Assembly (NCBI RefSeq): GCF_011745365.1
Contig: NW_024468916.1
Span: 1,843,630-1,907,629 of the forward strand
Origin: Cryphonectria parasitica EP155
Lineage: Eukaryota > Ascomycota > Sordariomycetes > Diaporthales > Cryphonectriaceae
Length of the DNA stretch: 64,000 nucleotides
Reading direction: 5' to 3'
Part shown: positions 34,799 to 46,900 of the stretch, piece by piece
Numbering within the stretch: position 1 is the first letter of the stretch
Layout: every line of letters starts with the position of its first letter
Notes under the pieces: model-generated
What the model was told of the DNA's origin: nothing
Database searches by the model: none
The model's input: the letters and a program-made list of their open reading frames with translations, nothing else
Program-made: the position numbers and the translations under genes

Positions 34799-35298
34799 TT
34801 GTTTCTTCGAGTGGGAGCAAGAGGGGCAGAGGCTTGACGTTAATAATTAATGAGTGGCGGTATGAAAGGCCTCGGTAGCCTGGAGGTATTTTGTGACTTA
34901 ATTGATGTATAATCAATAATTTGGAAATCAATTCATCCCGGCCTTGGACCTGTTATTCGTGAGCTGTTCCTCGCTGAAAGTAGTGCCTTGCTTTCAAAGC
35001 CCTTGTAGACACGAAATCGACTTGCGGACGTAACCCTCAAGGCACTGCATGTCGAGCAAGGAAATGGCACAGTGTTAGATGTGTTTGGCCGAAGCCTTGA
35101 TTACATTGAATTCTTCTAGTCTGAGGAACTGATCTGAGGGGATAGTGACCTTATGTATAGATAGAGTGCGTGCCAGCGGGGGTCCATTTCCTTGTCAACT
35201 GTTTCGTTTCTCAGCACTGCGGGCCTCAAGGCACCTCAGACGGCCAGGATCTGGAAGTAGATAAGTCTCTAACAAAATGGCCCCTTCCATGACTGGCG
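34799..35298. other. Intergenic with repeat copy 1
   Basis: Convergent gap between the coiled-coil gene and the HET gene. It holds copy 1 of a ~170 bp segment that recurs at 39011. No gene is seen. Confidence 0.55.
35042..35214. repeat. Direct repeat copy 1 (about 170 bp)
   Basis: The segment shares blocks such as GAGCAAGGAAATGGCACAGT, GGGGATAGTGA, AGAGTGCGTGCCAGCG and CTTGTCAAC-GTTTCGTTTCTCA with 39011-39180 in the same orientation. By eye it is about 80% identical with a few small indels. It lies just 3' of the HET gene. Confidence 0.85.
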
Positions 35299-38200
35299 CT
35301 AGAAGAGAGTGACAGTTTGTACGCTCCAAGGAGAATCCTCCAGATAGGCAGCCCCGAGCAGTTCATAGGGAAGAGATCCTTCTAGGACGGTCCGGTTCTT
35401 ATCCGTATCACGAAGACTTAGTCCGTCGTCAGTATTTAGATAGCAGTCTCCAATCAGTTCAAATGCAGGTAGATGCTTCTCCTCACACCACAGCTGTTCC
35501 AATTTGGAAGTTGGGTGTAGTGAGGCAACGTCCCGGAGAACAAAGTGAGAAAGACCGCTCGGGAACATGTGCACCGTATCTCCTGGCTGCATTGACACAG
35601 GCCCCAAACCGGTTGTACCCTCCTCAGACACGAAGAATGCGCGGCCATCCGTTGCCAGCTCGATAGCCTCGAAGAAAGAGCTCGGCGGCGCAAGGCTTTC
35701 AGAGACGCCTGAAGAGAAGGATGCTGCAAAGTCTGGCGGAATGCGCAAGATGTTAATGTCTTGTCTCCCTTGCTGTCGTGATGAGACGTGCGCCACCTGG
35801 GTCCGCAGAAATAGCCTCTCAAGCCAGTCAATCAATGGCTCAAAATCAGGGAGAGAAATCCCTCCAGTAATGGTTCGTGCAAATCCCAAGAGCTGTTGAG
35901 AATCCAGCCATACTTCGTCAGGTCTTCCCAAGTTTGAGCCTTCGGGGCGGGAACCGACGAGGTACATCCAGTGCATTAAGGTTTGCGTTGCTGCCTGTTT
36001 GTCTGACCATCCGAGCATTCTAGGACCGACCTGCTTGACGCGGTCGCGAAGTACAGTCTGCAAATTGAGGACCCTTTCTGGGTCATCGAGACTCAGGTCC
36101 ATTGGTGGGGCCGCGCACCAGGACATGTCCTCACCATCCGGTCGCGGGACCACACGCTGAACATTACTCATCCAGGAGACGTTCTTCCGGAATGTATAGG
36201 AGCATCTGAACAGCTCCCATGGGTTTTTTCTATCGTTTGGATCATCTGTTTGACTGTTAGAGTCCACTTAGAAGGCTATGAGTGAAGTAGTGTGACCATG
36301 ACAACCGCGGAGGGGAGAATGTCTCTGAAAAGCAGTTCTGCTACTGTGAACTCCGCGTTCCCCGGCCTTGCCGACATATAAGAGTGATAGAACAGGTGAA
36401 GGACGAAAATGCAGACGCTAATATCTCGAGGGTCTGTAGGGGCTGAATCAAATACGTACTGCAGAATGTAGCAAGAACCTTGCACTGATCAATGAGGCTG
36501 CCAAGAGCGTGTCCGATCCCCTGTTTCTGGCGGGCTAGTGTCGGCCCCATGTCGCTGACTGACGCCCAGTCGGAGTCAAGAAAGTTGAGGGATAAAAGCG
36601 ATTCCGTCCAGTAGTAACAGCCCTGCACGAGATCCTTTATATCAAGATACTTTCGATTTCTTGGCGCGGAAGAGCGAAACAGCTCGTTCATGAGCCAACT
36701 CATGGTGAACATGGAAGGATCCCTCACGAACTTGGCGTCTGTCAACCGCTTTTGGGAGGGCAGGCACCAGTATGTGCACGTATCTCGAGACGCCTCTTGC
36801 AGTTGGATTCCCAACTGAAGCCGACTCCCCCGTCCTGACCGTGGGGCAACGCCTTGGAGTTGCCAATGATCCAAGGCATGGAGAATAGCTCGAAGGCAGT
36901 TCTCACAAAATCCGGTATCTAAGGCCCTCACCCGCGCTTCAAGGCATCTGATGTACCAGTCCAAGACTGGAAGCAACGACCCCGGCAATTGCTTGCATTG
37001 TTTCTTCAAGTCATCTGTAAGGCGCTTCATTTCATTTCCCACGGTGCACCAATACTCCTGCTCTTCGTGGATGACTTTGAGCGTCCATCCAGTCTTTGCT
37101 TTGTACGTATCAAGGAGGGTCATGCGACGTCTATCGGCTATATCGAGACCATGGCTCCAGTCTGGGATCCAGGATGGGAGATCGCGACGATTTTTGCGTT
37201 TCTGGTCACCGGCCCAGCAGGCTAAATCAGGACCTGCTGCGTTGCGACCCAGGAAGGTGTTCCTGTAGACCTGGAAGACGTCGAGAGTGTAGTCTGGTGA
37301 TATCCCGTGCTCCCATTTCGCAAGACTGAGAAGGCCATACACTTTATCACGGTCGTCGGTAGCTTCACGGTTTGAGAATTCCTGGAGGAGATGGACAAGA
37401 TGAGTGCCCCCCTCTTCATGCCATCTCTGTCGCGTCCGCTCGAGGTTGGATAGCTGGCTGTTGAGTAGGTCAAGGACCTTCAAGTTCTCTGGCTCCAGCT
37501 CTGCCAGGGCTGTCGTCCTTTTGTGGTGTGAGGATATGAAATTGGTAGCGCCAACGAAGATCTCCCAGCATGCAGAGACGGTGCCGTATTGCACGATGAC
37601 TTTTTTGCTCACAGCAACTTCCTGAACGACCCAAATCCTTTTCCACCATGGACACACCAGAAAGCATTTGAGGCACTCAAATAAGTGCCGCCTGACTGGT
37701 TCCCGAAGGCTCATGATCTCTCGACAATATTCGTTCTTGTCTTCAGCTGAGAAGAGCCGCACCAAACCCATCGCGCAGAGGCCTGCGCTGGCCGGTGACC
37801 TGAGGACCTTGAGCTTAGCGGAGCGACAAGTCTCGAGGAACTCGTCTAAAAAGGCATCGTCTTTATAACCGCCGTAGATCTGCCTCTTCGGACACATCGG
37901 TGGTTCTGTCAGATCTAAGCGCTGGATTCTGTGGCTTCGCCCATCGCCCATGAAAACAATGACCTCCTTCGCTTGTTCATATATTTGCCGCATGAGGCTA
38001 ACCTGATGACTGCGCTCTTTATCGTCTTCCTGATTGATACACTAAACTTGTCATCAAAAGGCACAATCACTGTGGTAGCGGGAGAAGGAAGCAAAAAGCA
38101 ACCATGAAGAACGGAGTACTAGCCAGCCAGTGGTTGGAGTGGGGAGGGAGCTGATGGACAGAAAACTGGGAAAAGGAAACCTACTAGTGCGTCCACCCAT

Positions 38201-38565
38201 AGAACAACGTCGTGATCGGTGTGTCTCAGGTAACGGAGAGCACAAAACAGGTTGAAGGTGATCTCTACCGGGTGGTCTTCAATACGCACGATGTTCCCAA
38301 CACGTGAGATGTCCTCAACATAGATGATGTCTTTCACGACAGAAGAACCCCACACGTATGAGAGTGCCTTGTAACACGAATCGGCCTCATGGAGTTCGCT
38401 AAGCTCATAGTGAAGAAGCCTGCATCGTATTGGGTCTTTCCACTGACCAGGAGAAATGCTGACCACGCGGATCTGCTTTGGCCTGCACAGCTTTCGGTAA
38501 TATTGAGGCAGTGCGCTGGTGCGGGGGGGTCGCTCCAAGGACGCTGCTGGGTCTGATGGATCCAT
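35299..38565 (-). CDS. HET (heterokaryon incompatibility) domain protein (3 or 4 exons)
   Basis: Exon 1 is 38565-38185 and exon 2 is 38041-36460. The last exon starts about 36245 and ends at the stop at 35299. In this model the total is 969 aa, in frame throughout. The HET signature spans intron 1: CYKALSYVWG near residue 70, then LWVDAL|CINQEDDKERSHQ and QIYEQAKEVIVFMGD. DRDKVYGLLSLA follows later. The C terminus has the usual HET-type tail ELIGDCYLNTDDGLS. Intron 1 is 143 bp. Intron 2 is uncertain: donor GTACGT at 36459 with acceptor CAAACAG at 36246 keeps the frame (214 bp), but a small internal exon around 36306-36343 is also possible. HET domains trigger programmed cell death on non-self fusion. 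No NACHT or NB-ARC domain is seen. The ATG at 38565 is preferred over an upstream GTG. Confidence 0.82.
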
Positions 38566-39357
38566 GACCACACACGCACACGCAAATCATCAAGGTTTGG
38601 AAGAAATGAAATAGAGAAAAGTGAAAGATAGTAGCAAGTAAGGAGAGCATTATATACTGCTCAACAGGAGGGGGATTTGCCAGGCATTTCTGGTACCGGG
38701 CAGTGGCAGGTGGCTGAGCCTTCCGGAGGCCTGTTGTAGCTGCAGTCACCCTGCACCTAAGTACTGGTGCTCAATCTAAGCCACGTCATTCAGAAATTGA
38801 TGATGAGGTTCAGCTTAGCACGAGAGAAATTATGTCGTCCACAGGCGAGGATAGTCATGTGAGTGAGCAGGCCTGGATACAATGTCTGGTGGTTGGCTTA
38901 TTGAGAGCTGTGCCTTTAAAGTAGACAAAATACTGAGTTGGTAAGCTTCCCCCAGGGCCCTGCCGTTGGCAGGTAGTGTATGTACTTCGGTGACAGGCTC
39001 CTTGTTCCATGCACTATGTTGAGCAAGGAAATGGCACAGTGTTAGTTGTGTATTGGCTTGAAGCCTTAAGCATTGAATTTCTAGTTTGAGGACCTGGTGA
39101 GGGGATAGTGATCCTATATACAGAAAGAGTGCGTGCCAGCGCGGGCCCATTCCCTTGTCAACCGTTTCGTTTCTCAACACACTATAAAGGGAGGGCTCGT
39201 AGGCAATTCGAATATCGATCGCCATTCGAAATGGTTACGAAGATCTAAATGTACATCGCAGTGCGGTGATTATAAGCTACCGCGACACCTCCTCGCCTTG
39301 TTTTCTAGTTCTACGGTTATCAATTGCCAAGTTTTTAGCCATCAGGGAAAGATCAAT
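38566..39357. other. Intergenic with HET promoter and repeat copy 2
   Basis: About 790 bp between the HET start codon and a small plus-strand ORF. The first ~200 bp should hold the HET promoter. Copy 2 of the direct repeat occupies 39011-39180, and a candidate splice acceptor (TTTTCTAG) lies near 39308. Confidence 0.5.
39011..39180. repeat. Direct repeat copy 2 (about 170 bp)
   Basis: Counterpart of 35042-35214 in the same orientation, placed upstream of the HET start codon. The two copies bracket the complete HET gene. The sequence just beyond this copy (CGCCATTCGAAATGGTTA) also resembles the leader of the coiled-coil gene near 34215, hinting at a larger ancient duplication. Confidence 0.82.
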
Positions 39358-39570
39358 ATGAGCCGTCCTATCCAGCTCTTTGGCGGTGGTGGCGTTTCTA
39401 TCAAGAACCCTCTTGAGGACCAGGACGAAGGGCCCTTCGATCTAGATATGGTCTCTCCAAAGTGGCGAGCCTTTAATAGCAGTCTTCTCAACGACTGCGA
39501 ACCGACAGGACGGACATCCCCAGTGTACTGTCGTCAGCACCCAGCGAGATCAGATTCAGGGCCTGGCTAG
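39358..39570 (+). CDS. Small ORF, possibly the start of a broken or spliced gene
   Basis: The ATG at 39358 opens 70 codons: MSRPIQLFGGGGVSIKNPLE, an acidic stretch, then a Ser-rich part. Just before its stop, the +1 frame reads QRDQIQGLASFYLESQAIHT, which looks more protein-like. That frame ends at a good donor (CAT|GTAAGC at 39617), with an acceptor GCCGACAG at 39691. Either a splice site I cannot place or a single-base frameshift links the two. No family is recognised. It could be a pseudogene remnant next to the duplicated segment. Confidence 0.35.
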   Translation: MSRPIQLFGGGGVSIKNPLEDQDEGPFDLDMVSPKWRAFNSSLLNDCEPTGRTSPVYCRQHPARSDSGPG

Positions 39571-40507
39571 CTTTTACCTGGAATCCCAGGCGATTCACAC
39601 CCGGTGTCTCCTCCATGTAAGCCTTCTCTCCTTGAACTAGCACCCTGCTTCAGGTCGAGCTGACACGACCATCTTGCCGACAGAGCATCGCTACCATCAC
39701 GGCCTCTCAACCTCAGTTTCCATGACACAGCTGTCACGAATACATCGTCCAATGCTATTCCCTGCCACGCATCGTCCCATACTGGGCCAGGTCGCAGCAG
39801 CAGCTACCACAAGAGGCCCAACCCTCACACTCATGGCTGAACCCTCTCTCGTCCGAACACCGAGCTTGACTGACCTCCAGAGCCCATCCTTTGTCCGCAA
39901 GCCGCATACTGGGGTCGAGCCGAGGATCACGCCGTCCCTGAGTACGGGCGAACCGCCTGTGGTCGAGTAGAGCAATCTGATTACGGCCGCGGCGGGGGGC
40001 TCAGGAGGCTGCTATCGCGGCCAAATATGCCATGCATGGTGACCAAGGGGTGTGAATTAGCTGGTGCGCTTAGCGAGAACATAATTGCTGCAGACTTCTT
40101 GCTGTCATAGTTGACCTCCTATATCATCTGGCTAACCAGTCCTGGAATGATTCCCATCCTGAAGGAGTGGCTGTGGCTTGCTTATGTTGGTATATCACGG
40201 CATGCAACACTGTCTTCTCGGGTCACCCGGCGCATATATTCCAGAGGTTTTTTTGGTTTTTTTTTTTGGTTTTTTTTTTTTTTTTTGGTGTAGATGGAAA
40301 GGTCTTTGCGACTATGGCTCCTTTGAAAGTCAACAGAACTTATTTACCACACACCTTAACAGACAACATAATTGATATTGAGTTTCTCAAGCTAATTGCT
40401 GAAAACAAGCAAGTGCAATCCGATTTTGCACTCCATAGCAGGCTTGCAACGTCAATGCCGTGAGCCCAAGATCGCCAATGATGCTTACTCGTTCCCTGCC
40501 CGGCCTT
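39571..40507. other. Intergenic with a poly-T tract
   Basis: Nothing is firmly supported here. It contains possible downstream exons of the small ORF at 39358 (39692 onward, open for about 90 codons in one frame) and a T/G tract at 40249-40289. It ends at the 3' end of the 2EXR-like gene. Confidence 0.4.
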
Positions 40508-41575
40508 TCAAGACGCCCCGCTTGACTTCTCGCGTTTGTTCATACCCTCAGCCTGTACCGTCGTCATCAACACAAGCATGTTCACATTATGCTCGGCCTC
40601 ATACCTCTCCTTTGTTTTCAATGTTGGGAAGCCTGGGAATGGGGAGCTGAGATAAGGCAGATGCTGCACGCTGTCTATCACGTGCTCGTGTGCAAACAAT
40701 ATGACAGGAGCGAAATCTGCCTGGCCTTCGAGGATTACATTTTGCCAACGTCGGCTTCCGTCCACCCGCTGACCGGTACTTGCAAACATTCCAGGCATTG
40801 CGGTGAACTTGCTATCAAACCAGTGCTCTGTGACAATCTTGGTGACGTTCTTATCTTCGCGGAAGAAGCTGCCAATGACGCGGGGTTTGTTGTCAAGCGC
40901 CAGAGAGCCCTTGAAGTACGGTTTGAAAGTGAGAGTAGCGTCACTGACTGCGGCTTGAGGAGGTACTTGAACGACGAGGCTGGTCTTCTCGAGCTGGGAA
41001 GTGGACAATGGCCAGAGTTCGGGGTACCATCTGTCGCTATGCGATGGGACCAGGACTCCGATATGACCGGCTTCTTCGCAACATGCCAGCGAGATGCCCT
41101 CGAGTCTTTTCGTCATGGACGTTGGTGGAAGTAGAACCATGTCGTGGCTTCTCATCAAGGTCTGAGGCGTCATGTCACGCTCTGTCCGTAAAATCTGATC
41201 AGAAATCCACTCCGCGCGCGTGTCGCATGAGGGTGGGCTACACGCACCTGCTTCCACAACGCTGTAGCCATTTCTCTTGAGCTCCATGATACTCTGTACT
41301 TGCTTCCGAATCTTCTTTGATACGAGTGCAATCGGTGGCATAGGGGGCACTCTGTCGCAGAGACAAACATCTACAAACATGGATGGCTCGTTGTCGAGAA
41401 TATTGGACAAAATGGCATCTTGAATCTCGGCTGGCAGTTGAGGGTATAAGAGAAATGACTCAGCCGACGGACTCATTGAGTAGACAGGCGTATCGGACGC
41501 TGGCGCTAGAGTCGTGATCACAGGGGACGCTGTTGAGCCTGCAACGAGGCCTGCAGACAAGTGGGTGCCCTTCAT
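40508..41575 (-). CDS. 2EXR/F-box-like domain protein
   Basis: A single exon of 355 aa from the ATG at 41575. Residues about 40-110 contain FLLYPQLPAEIQDAILSNIL, then MFVDVCLCDRVPPMPPIALV and SKKIRKQVQSIM. This is the pattern of fungal 2EXR-type proteins, an F-box-like opening (F..LP.E.Q..I) followed by a list of previously observed protein features. The remainder carries FAHEHVIDSVQHLPYLSS. The family is abundant in filamentous ascomycetes, expanded in accessory regions, and without an established biochemical role. No signal peptide or membrane segment is seen. The gene is not spliced. Confidence 0.75.
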   Translation of the reverse strand: MKGTHLSAGLVAGSTASPVITTLAPASDTPVYSMSPSAESFLLYPQLPAEIQDAILSNILDNEPSMFVDVCLCDRVPPMPPIALVSKKIRKQVQSIMELKRNGYSVVEAGACSPPSCDTRAEWISDQILRTERDMTPQTLMRSHDMVLLPPTSMTKRLEGISLACCEEAGHIGVLVPSHSDRWYPELWPLSTSQLEKTSLVVQVPPQAAVSDATLTFKPYFKGSLALDNKPRVIGSFFREDKNVTKIVTEHWFDSKFTAMPGMFASTGQRVDGSRRWQNVILEGQADFAPVILFAHEHVIDSVQHLPYLSSPFPGFPTLKTKERYEAEHNVNMLVLMTTVQAEGMNKREKSSGAS

Positions 41576-42046
41576 CTTATAAGTAGTAGTGGTTATTTGA
41601 GAAAAGAACTTAGTCTCGCAACTCAGGAGAGAGGAACGTGATATATGATGGCGGATTGGGTTCGGTGTTTGGCTTGCTGAAAGGGAATAACCATGGGACT
41701 GGAGAGGGAAGCTCTCTTCTTAAACGTGAATACTGGGAGCTTTGAAGTCAAACTTAGCTCTCCCTAGTATCAAGAGCTGTCCTTTCCTTCCTTCCTGATT
41801 GTAGTAGGTAGGGGAAAGCTACTTGAGTGGGAAAGAGCGTCCAAGTAGTCATTTAGATCTTCACCTCAACGGACAAGAAGTATGAACAGCGTCTCGAGGC
41901 AACCACGTGGGTGCTTCAATATTTATAAACTCGAAAGATTCATCGTCAAAGGAAAAAGGTATCGAAGCCGTAACAACATGATCCAGTACAATTAATTACA
42001 AACAAGACAACCACTGCGCTCCGGCTCAATCGGTGTGGACAATTCC
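41576..42046. other. Intergenic, no gene seen
   Basis: About 470 bp between two minus-strand genes. It should contain the promoter of the 2EXR-like gene and the MFS 3' end. Confidence 0.5.
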
Positions 42047-43981
42047 TCACCTCCATGAGCGACCCTTCCACTGGATAGCCAGCACAGGGATGATGGAGAT
42101 AGCCACCATCATGCCTACTGCAATGCCAGCGCTCTGGCGATAACCAACGGTAGCGAGCAGCTCAGGGAACCAGAATGGTCCGATGAAACCCCAGATCTGC
42201 CTGACGAAGGTGATGAAAACACCAACACTGGCAGCATCGGATCGATAGCAGTCTACGGCGTATGTAACCAGTACGGTGGTTACGATTTGGTTGCCTGCAA
42301 AATTGACAAGTTAGAGAGATGTAGTCCGTAATATATGCAGGTAATGCGAGCAAGGGAGATAGGGACCTACCAGCAGAGCAGATACCGACGCCAATGAGGG
42401 GGGTGACGTTCCAGGTAGTGCCGGCATAGTACAGCTGCACCAGGAAGACCACGACGCCGATGATGCACAGTGCAAAGCCGAAGTAGCTTAGCCACAGGCG
42501 GTACTCAGGGTCGGGGTTGCGGCCACCCAGCTTGCGGCGGCGCATCGACATCCACAGATCCGACATGCGACCTCCAACCTGTTCACCGATGATGGTGCCA
42601 ACGATGACAGCGATCATCTGCAGACCGTTTTGCTGCGTGTTGAAGCCGAAGAGCACAGGGAAAAGCTGAGGAATCTCGACGGTAACCATGATGCTGGTCC
42701 ACAGAAACTCCATCGAATAGGCCACGGCGGGGATGACGACACACGGGTGCGCGGCGTGGGCGAGGGGCTCGACAAAGTCATAGACGGTAAGGGGCGACTT
42801 GTCGATGCGCCGGAAGCTAGTGTACTGCTTCTTGAAGTCGGACTTGTTCTTCTCTGTCTCAGGGACCGCCTCGCCGCGGATGTAGCGAGACTCCGGGCCG
42901 AAGAAGAAGTAGAGGACAAACTGCACGGCATTGGTCTAGAATAGAAAAAAGGAACAAGTTGTTAGGAGACAAGCACAGTATAGGTGTGTATAGATGGAGT
43001 ACGACTCACGATGGCGAGAATGTAGTAGATCCATCGATAGCCAACCCTCAGGGCGACGAAGCCAAAGATGAAAGGGGCGACTGGGACACCAAGGGTGACC
43101 ATGATGGTCCAAATACCCATGTACCTCGCCCTCTCGTTCTGGAAGAAGGTCTCGGCGACGACACCAGATCCTATGGCGGCGGCGGGGCAGATGAAGAAAG
43201 CCGTGATGGCACGGCACAGCCCCATGGTGCCATAAGAGTGAGCATTGGCGCAGCCAATGTTTCCGACCAGACTGCAGACCAAAGAGATAAGGAAGATCGG
43301 CCGTCGTCCGTACCGTTGTGAGAGCGGCCGCCAGAGCAGGGGAGCGATACCAAGAATACAGATGACCAGCGAGGTGAGGTAACTGGCCGTCTGTACCGCG
43401 ATGTCGAGGTCCTCAGCGATGTTAACAAAGGCAGCCATGATCGCACTAATTTTCGGTCATATTAGCATCTCCCGAAGTGACATGCATTTTGAGATGATCG
43501 ACAAGAGTGTAACGTGGAGATGTTTTGAAAAGCGAGGGCTACTCACGCCGCCGTAAAGGTTCCCATCATGGCGTGGAACGCAACGAGAATAAGGTTGACG
43601 ACTTTCTGCAGATGCGAGACAAAAGATTTGGTTAGCAAAAAGTTGTTCCATCTTCCGATCAATGACTCTTGTGGCCTTCTTCTTACCTTTCTCTGCGACC
43701 AATTGTACGGGTCTGCGTCTGTCATGTCGGGAATTGGCTCCAGGTCCAATGTTCCATGTCTCTGAAGAAGGAATTGCCGATGCTCTTCAGAGAGCTGGTC
43801 GATGCCGTCCTGCTGGGGACCGAAGTTAGAGATTTTCATCGTAGCTGGAGAGACACACATATTGCGTCCTCTCGGGGGTTGGATTCATTGTACGCACGGC
43901 GTATTCATTCTGGACGTGGTGCGGCTCTTGCGCCGCCTCCACCTTCGAGGGGGAAGGCGAGCGCTTCTCGTCCTGGCTCAT
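42047..43981 (-). CDS. MFS transporter, DHA1-like (6 exons)
   Basis: Exons are 43981-43859, 43812-43687, 43605-43547, 43445-43010, 42935-42371 and 42294-42047, giving 518 aa. The five introns are 46, 81, 101, 74 and 76 bp, and all junctions keep the frame. The N terminus is cytosolic and charged, with DADPYNWSQRK before the first helix (VVNLILVAFHAMMGTFTAA). Loop 2-3 has the MFS signature WRPLSQRYGRRPIF. A central hydrophilic loop follows FFFGPESRYIRGEA, and about six further helices end at LAIQWKGRSWR. Twelve membrane segments are expected at the plasma membrane. The layout matches fungal drug:H+ or polyamine-type (DHA1) carriers. The substrate cannot be told. Intron 1 is very short for this genome, so its borders may shift by three bases. 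Confidence 0.9.
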
Positions 43982-46900
43982 CTTTGTTGAAATTGTGTGC
44001 TGTTGAGGAGGGTCGAAGGAGGTAGGACGGCGGAACAAACAACAAAGAAGGGGATCTAAAGTTGATGGATGTGAAGTGCGGCCAGAGAAATATAAATCAG
44101 AACGCATGGATTGTCGGACACATTTCTTGCTTCCGCCGAGGAATCCGAGGGGGATGCTATTTGGGAGAAGGGAAGGGAGTTGGTGCGTATAACGTTAGGG
44201 GCAAATAACACATGCATACACATACACCTATAGTACGCCAGCCGCTCCCGACAATTGCCAAAGGCCACGCCTCGTCAAGGAAGGGCTGCTCACTAACAGT
44301 GCGTTTACCTACTATGGTAGAGCCCATAACCATTCCTACACTTCCAGCTACTGTTGATTTTTCGAACAAGTATAAGTGACACACGGGACACTAACCAGAA
44401 CCAGGAAATACCCACCGGCGACACAACCTCAATGCGTCCTCTGACATGGGACCTGGACCAAGGGTACGCGCAATCAGGCCACTCTCACGAGGAGTTTCTG
44501 GGGAAAGCGGGTCACTATGGATTGCTATGGACCTCGGGATGGGGCCGCAACTTACACGGGGGGGTGGAGAGAGGATCTGCGGGGGTGGAGGCAGCTGGGT
44601 GTCCAACCTCGTTTTGCCTCAAGTCGCTCGGGGAACCCCCAGCACTACCCTCCCAGCGCGACCACCACTGCCAATTGACTGCATTACCAACACCCTAATC
44701 CACCCACCTGCAGCGCAATGAGGACCCATCTGCATTCTTGCATCGGGGGGCCTCTGCAACCATTCCGAGGTTGCACCGTACTACCATCACGGCTCCATGA
44801 ATCCACTCCCGGCTGTGACGCTGCCAGAATCTTCGCAAGAACCCCCAAGACGTGACGTCTGAATCTTGTTATATTCCCTACAATACCAGTATATGAGGTC
44901 CAAACGCCTTCTTGTGAGCCTCACACCTTGGCATCGTTAGCTGGGTAAGTAGCAAGCTTTCTTGGCGCAGACACTGACTGCTGACAGGACACCAAGCTCA
45001 GCAGGGCTCGGCGATAAAACAATCTAGCGTCGGGATACCGGCATTCTTGTCTTTCAGAAAGAAGGAAGAGGGAGGGACACAGCACTGGAGGAGGCGGTGG
45101 CATAGGGGGGTGGGACCCTCGGAGCCTTGTCACCCCCGGGGATGGGAGGAGGGGCTTTTGTTGAATGTGCTAGCTACTGTGTAATTTAGACCCGTTCAAT
45201 GGTAGGATACATTATTAAGTACAGAGCTGGGCCACTGTACGGGGTAGCAGCATGCATTCTGATTCGCCAGCTCTTGGCCGGCTTTCGCGACAATCTGGGG
45301 ATAGGCTAAAATGGTCGGTCTTTACCCCAACAATGTCCACTTGAGCTTTTCTCGAGCTGGATAGCACTACTGGGTAGCGAGGTGGGGGGAACCCGCACAG
45401 AGCAAACATCGTTTCAAGGAGGACGAAGCAGGAAACAAGGCACGAGACTAAAACGTACTATGTCGCTGCTAGCCCATCGCAAGGGCTCTTCATCGTCCAA
45501 CTTCTTATGTAGACTTATTTTGAGATCATGTACATCGCGAAGGAAATATGAATCTTCATGAAGAGCATGCTGTACAGAACAAGGGTTTGTATTGTGTTTA
45601 ATAAACTGCACATTACCCCCCCGGGGGGGGGTGCATAAAGGGCCACGTCAATAATAGTAACCACGGCGCCTATTTCAGAAGTGAGGACGAGGATCGATCA
45701 GGCGCCCCTTTTCCTTCACCAAAAAATTCAATCAAGAAACCGTCACCAGAGAGTGAGCAATAGCCACACGCCTCATTCAGCTTACTATTTTAGTGGATGT
45801 TTGTCACCATGCGCGTGATGAGAAGGAAGCGCTACCTGGCCAGCCACGTTTTCTTCCCAATTCTGGTCCCCGTGAAAGCCAAACGCGAATACAGAAGTCT
45901 ATGCGGTGTTAGTTCGATCTTTGGATGCATGTCCATCCTGCAGGGACCTCCATGAGGGGTAGCTCGCAGTCCAGCACGATGAGCGTGTTGAGCTGGGGCG
46001 CTTGGGCGGTGGAAGTGTTCGTCACAGGACTGCGACACATGGACTGTCGTGAAGACCCAAAGGCTAGAGTATCGAATGCATAACAAGGTACATAGGTACA
46101 ACAAGCTTCTCTAAACGGAGCTTCGATCTGGAGTCCGAGTATTTTCACTGATGTGTGTTCCTGTAGTTGGTTGTAGACATGTCTCTTTTTTTTTTCTTCC
46201 ATGCATTTCTTCTCCTTCGGTCGATTTCCGTTTCCTCCCTTTCGCCTTGTGGCCGGACAAAAATGTGTCTTCTTTTGCGTCTCCTCCTCACGCAGATAAT
46301 TCGAGTGCGTTATTAACTGGTGCCGAATTACCGAGCGATACGAGTCAATGCAAGAGCCTGTGTTCTTCGGCGGAGACGATCGAGATACTCACATTCCCGA
46401 AGACTCTGCCCTCGACCTTGGACAGACCCGAGCTTCCCAATAAAATGAGTGGATAACAGCATGATAATCCATCTTCTGGCCGCACGAGTGAGCTGCCACA
46501 TTGGAACACAACAATGCGGCATCTAGAGTATGTAGAACATGCTTATTGCTGAGTGCCAGCCGCTGGCAACAGCGTAGCCCTTCCACGTCACATTATATAG
46601 TGGTTATCTCTAGCAGGTAGGGCGGTGGCAGAGACCTGTTTTGATGTCTTCTGATGTCTTCTATGATTATAGTGTTGAACGAAACTCTCAAATTCTCCAA
46701 GTGTTTTGTCCAGAAGCATGGTCAGTCTGTTTCCCCTGCCTCGTACATGTGTAAAGTAGTTATGCGTACTGATTAGCGACAGAACAGCCCACAGTGGCAA
46801 TAACCAGCCATGCAACCCTTCAATGCTCTTCACTGGCCATTGCAACGGTTGCATAAAATTGCATCCACGTCGTCGTTCACTACAGTGTCACCGGTCTCCC

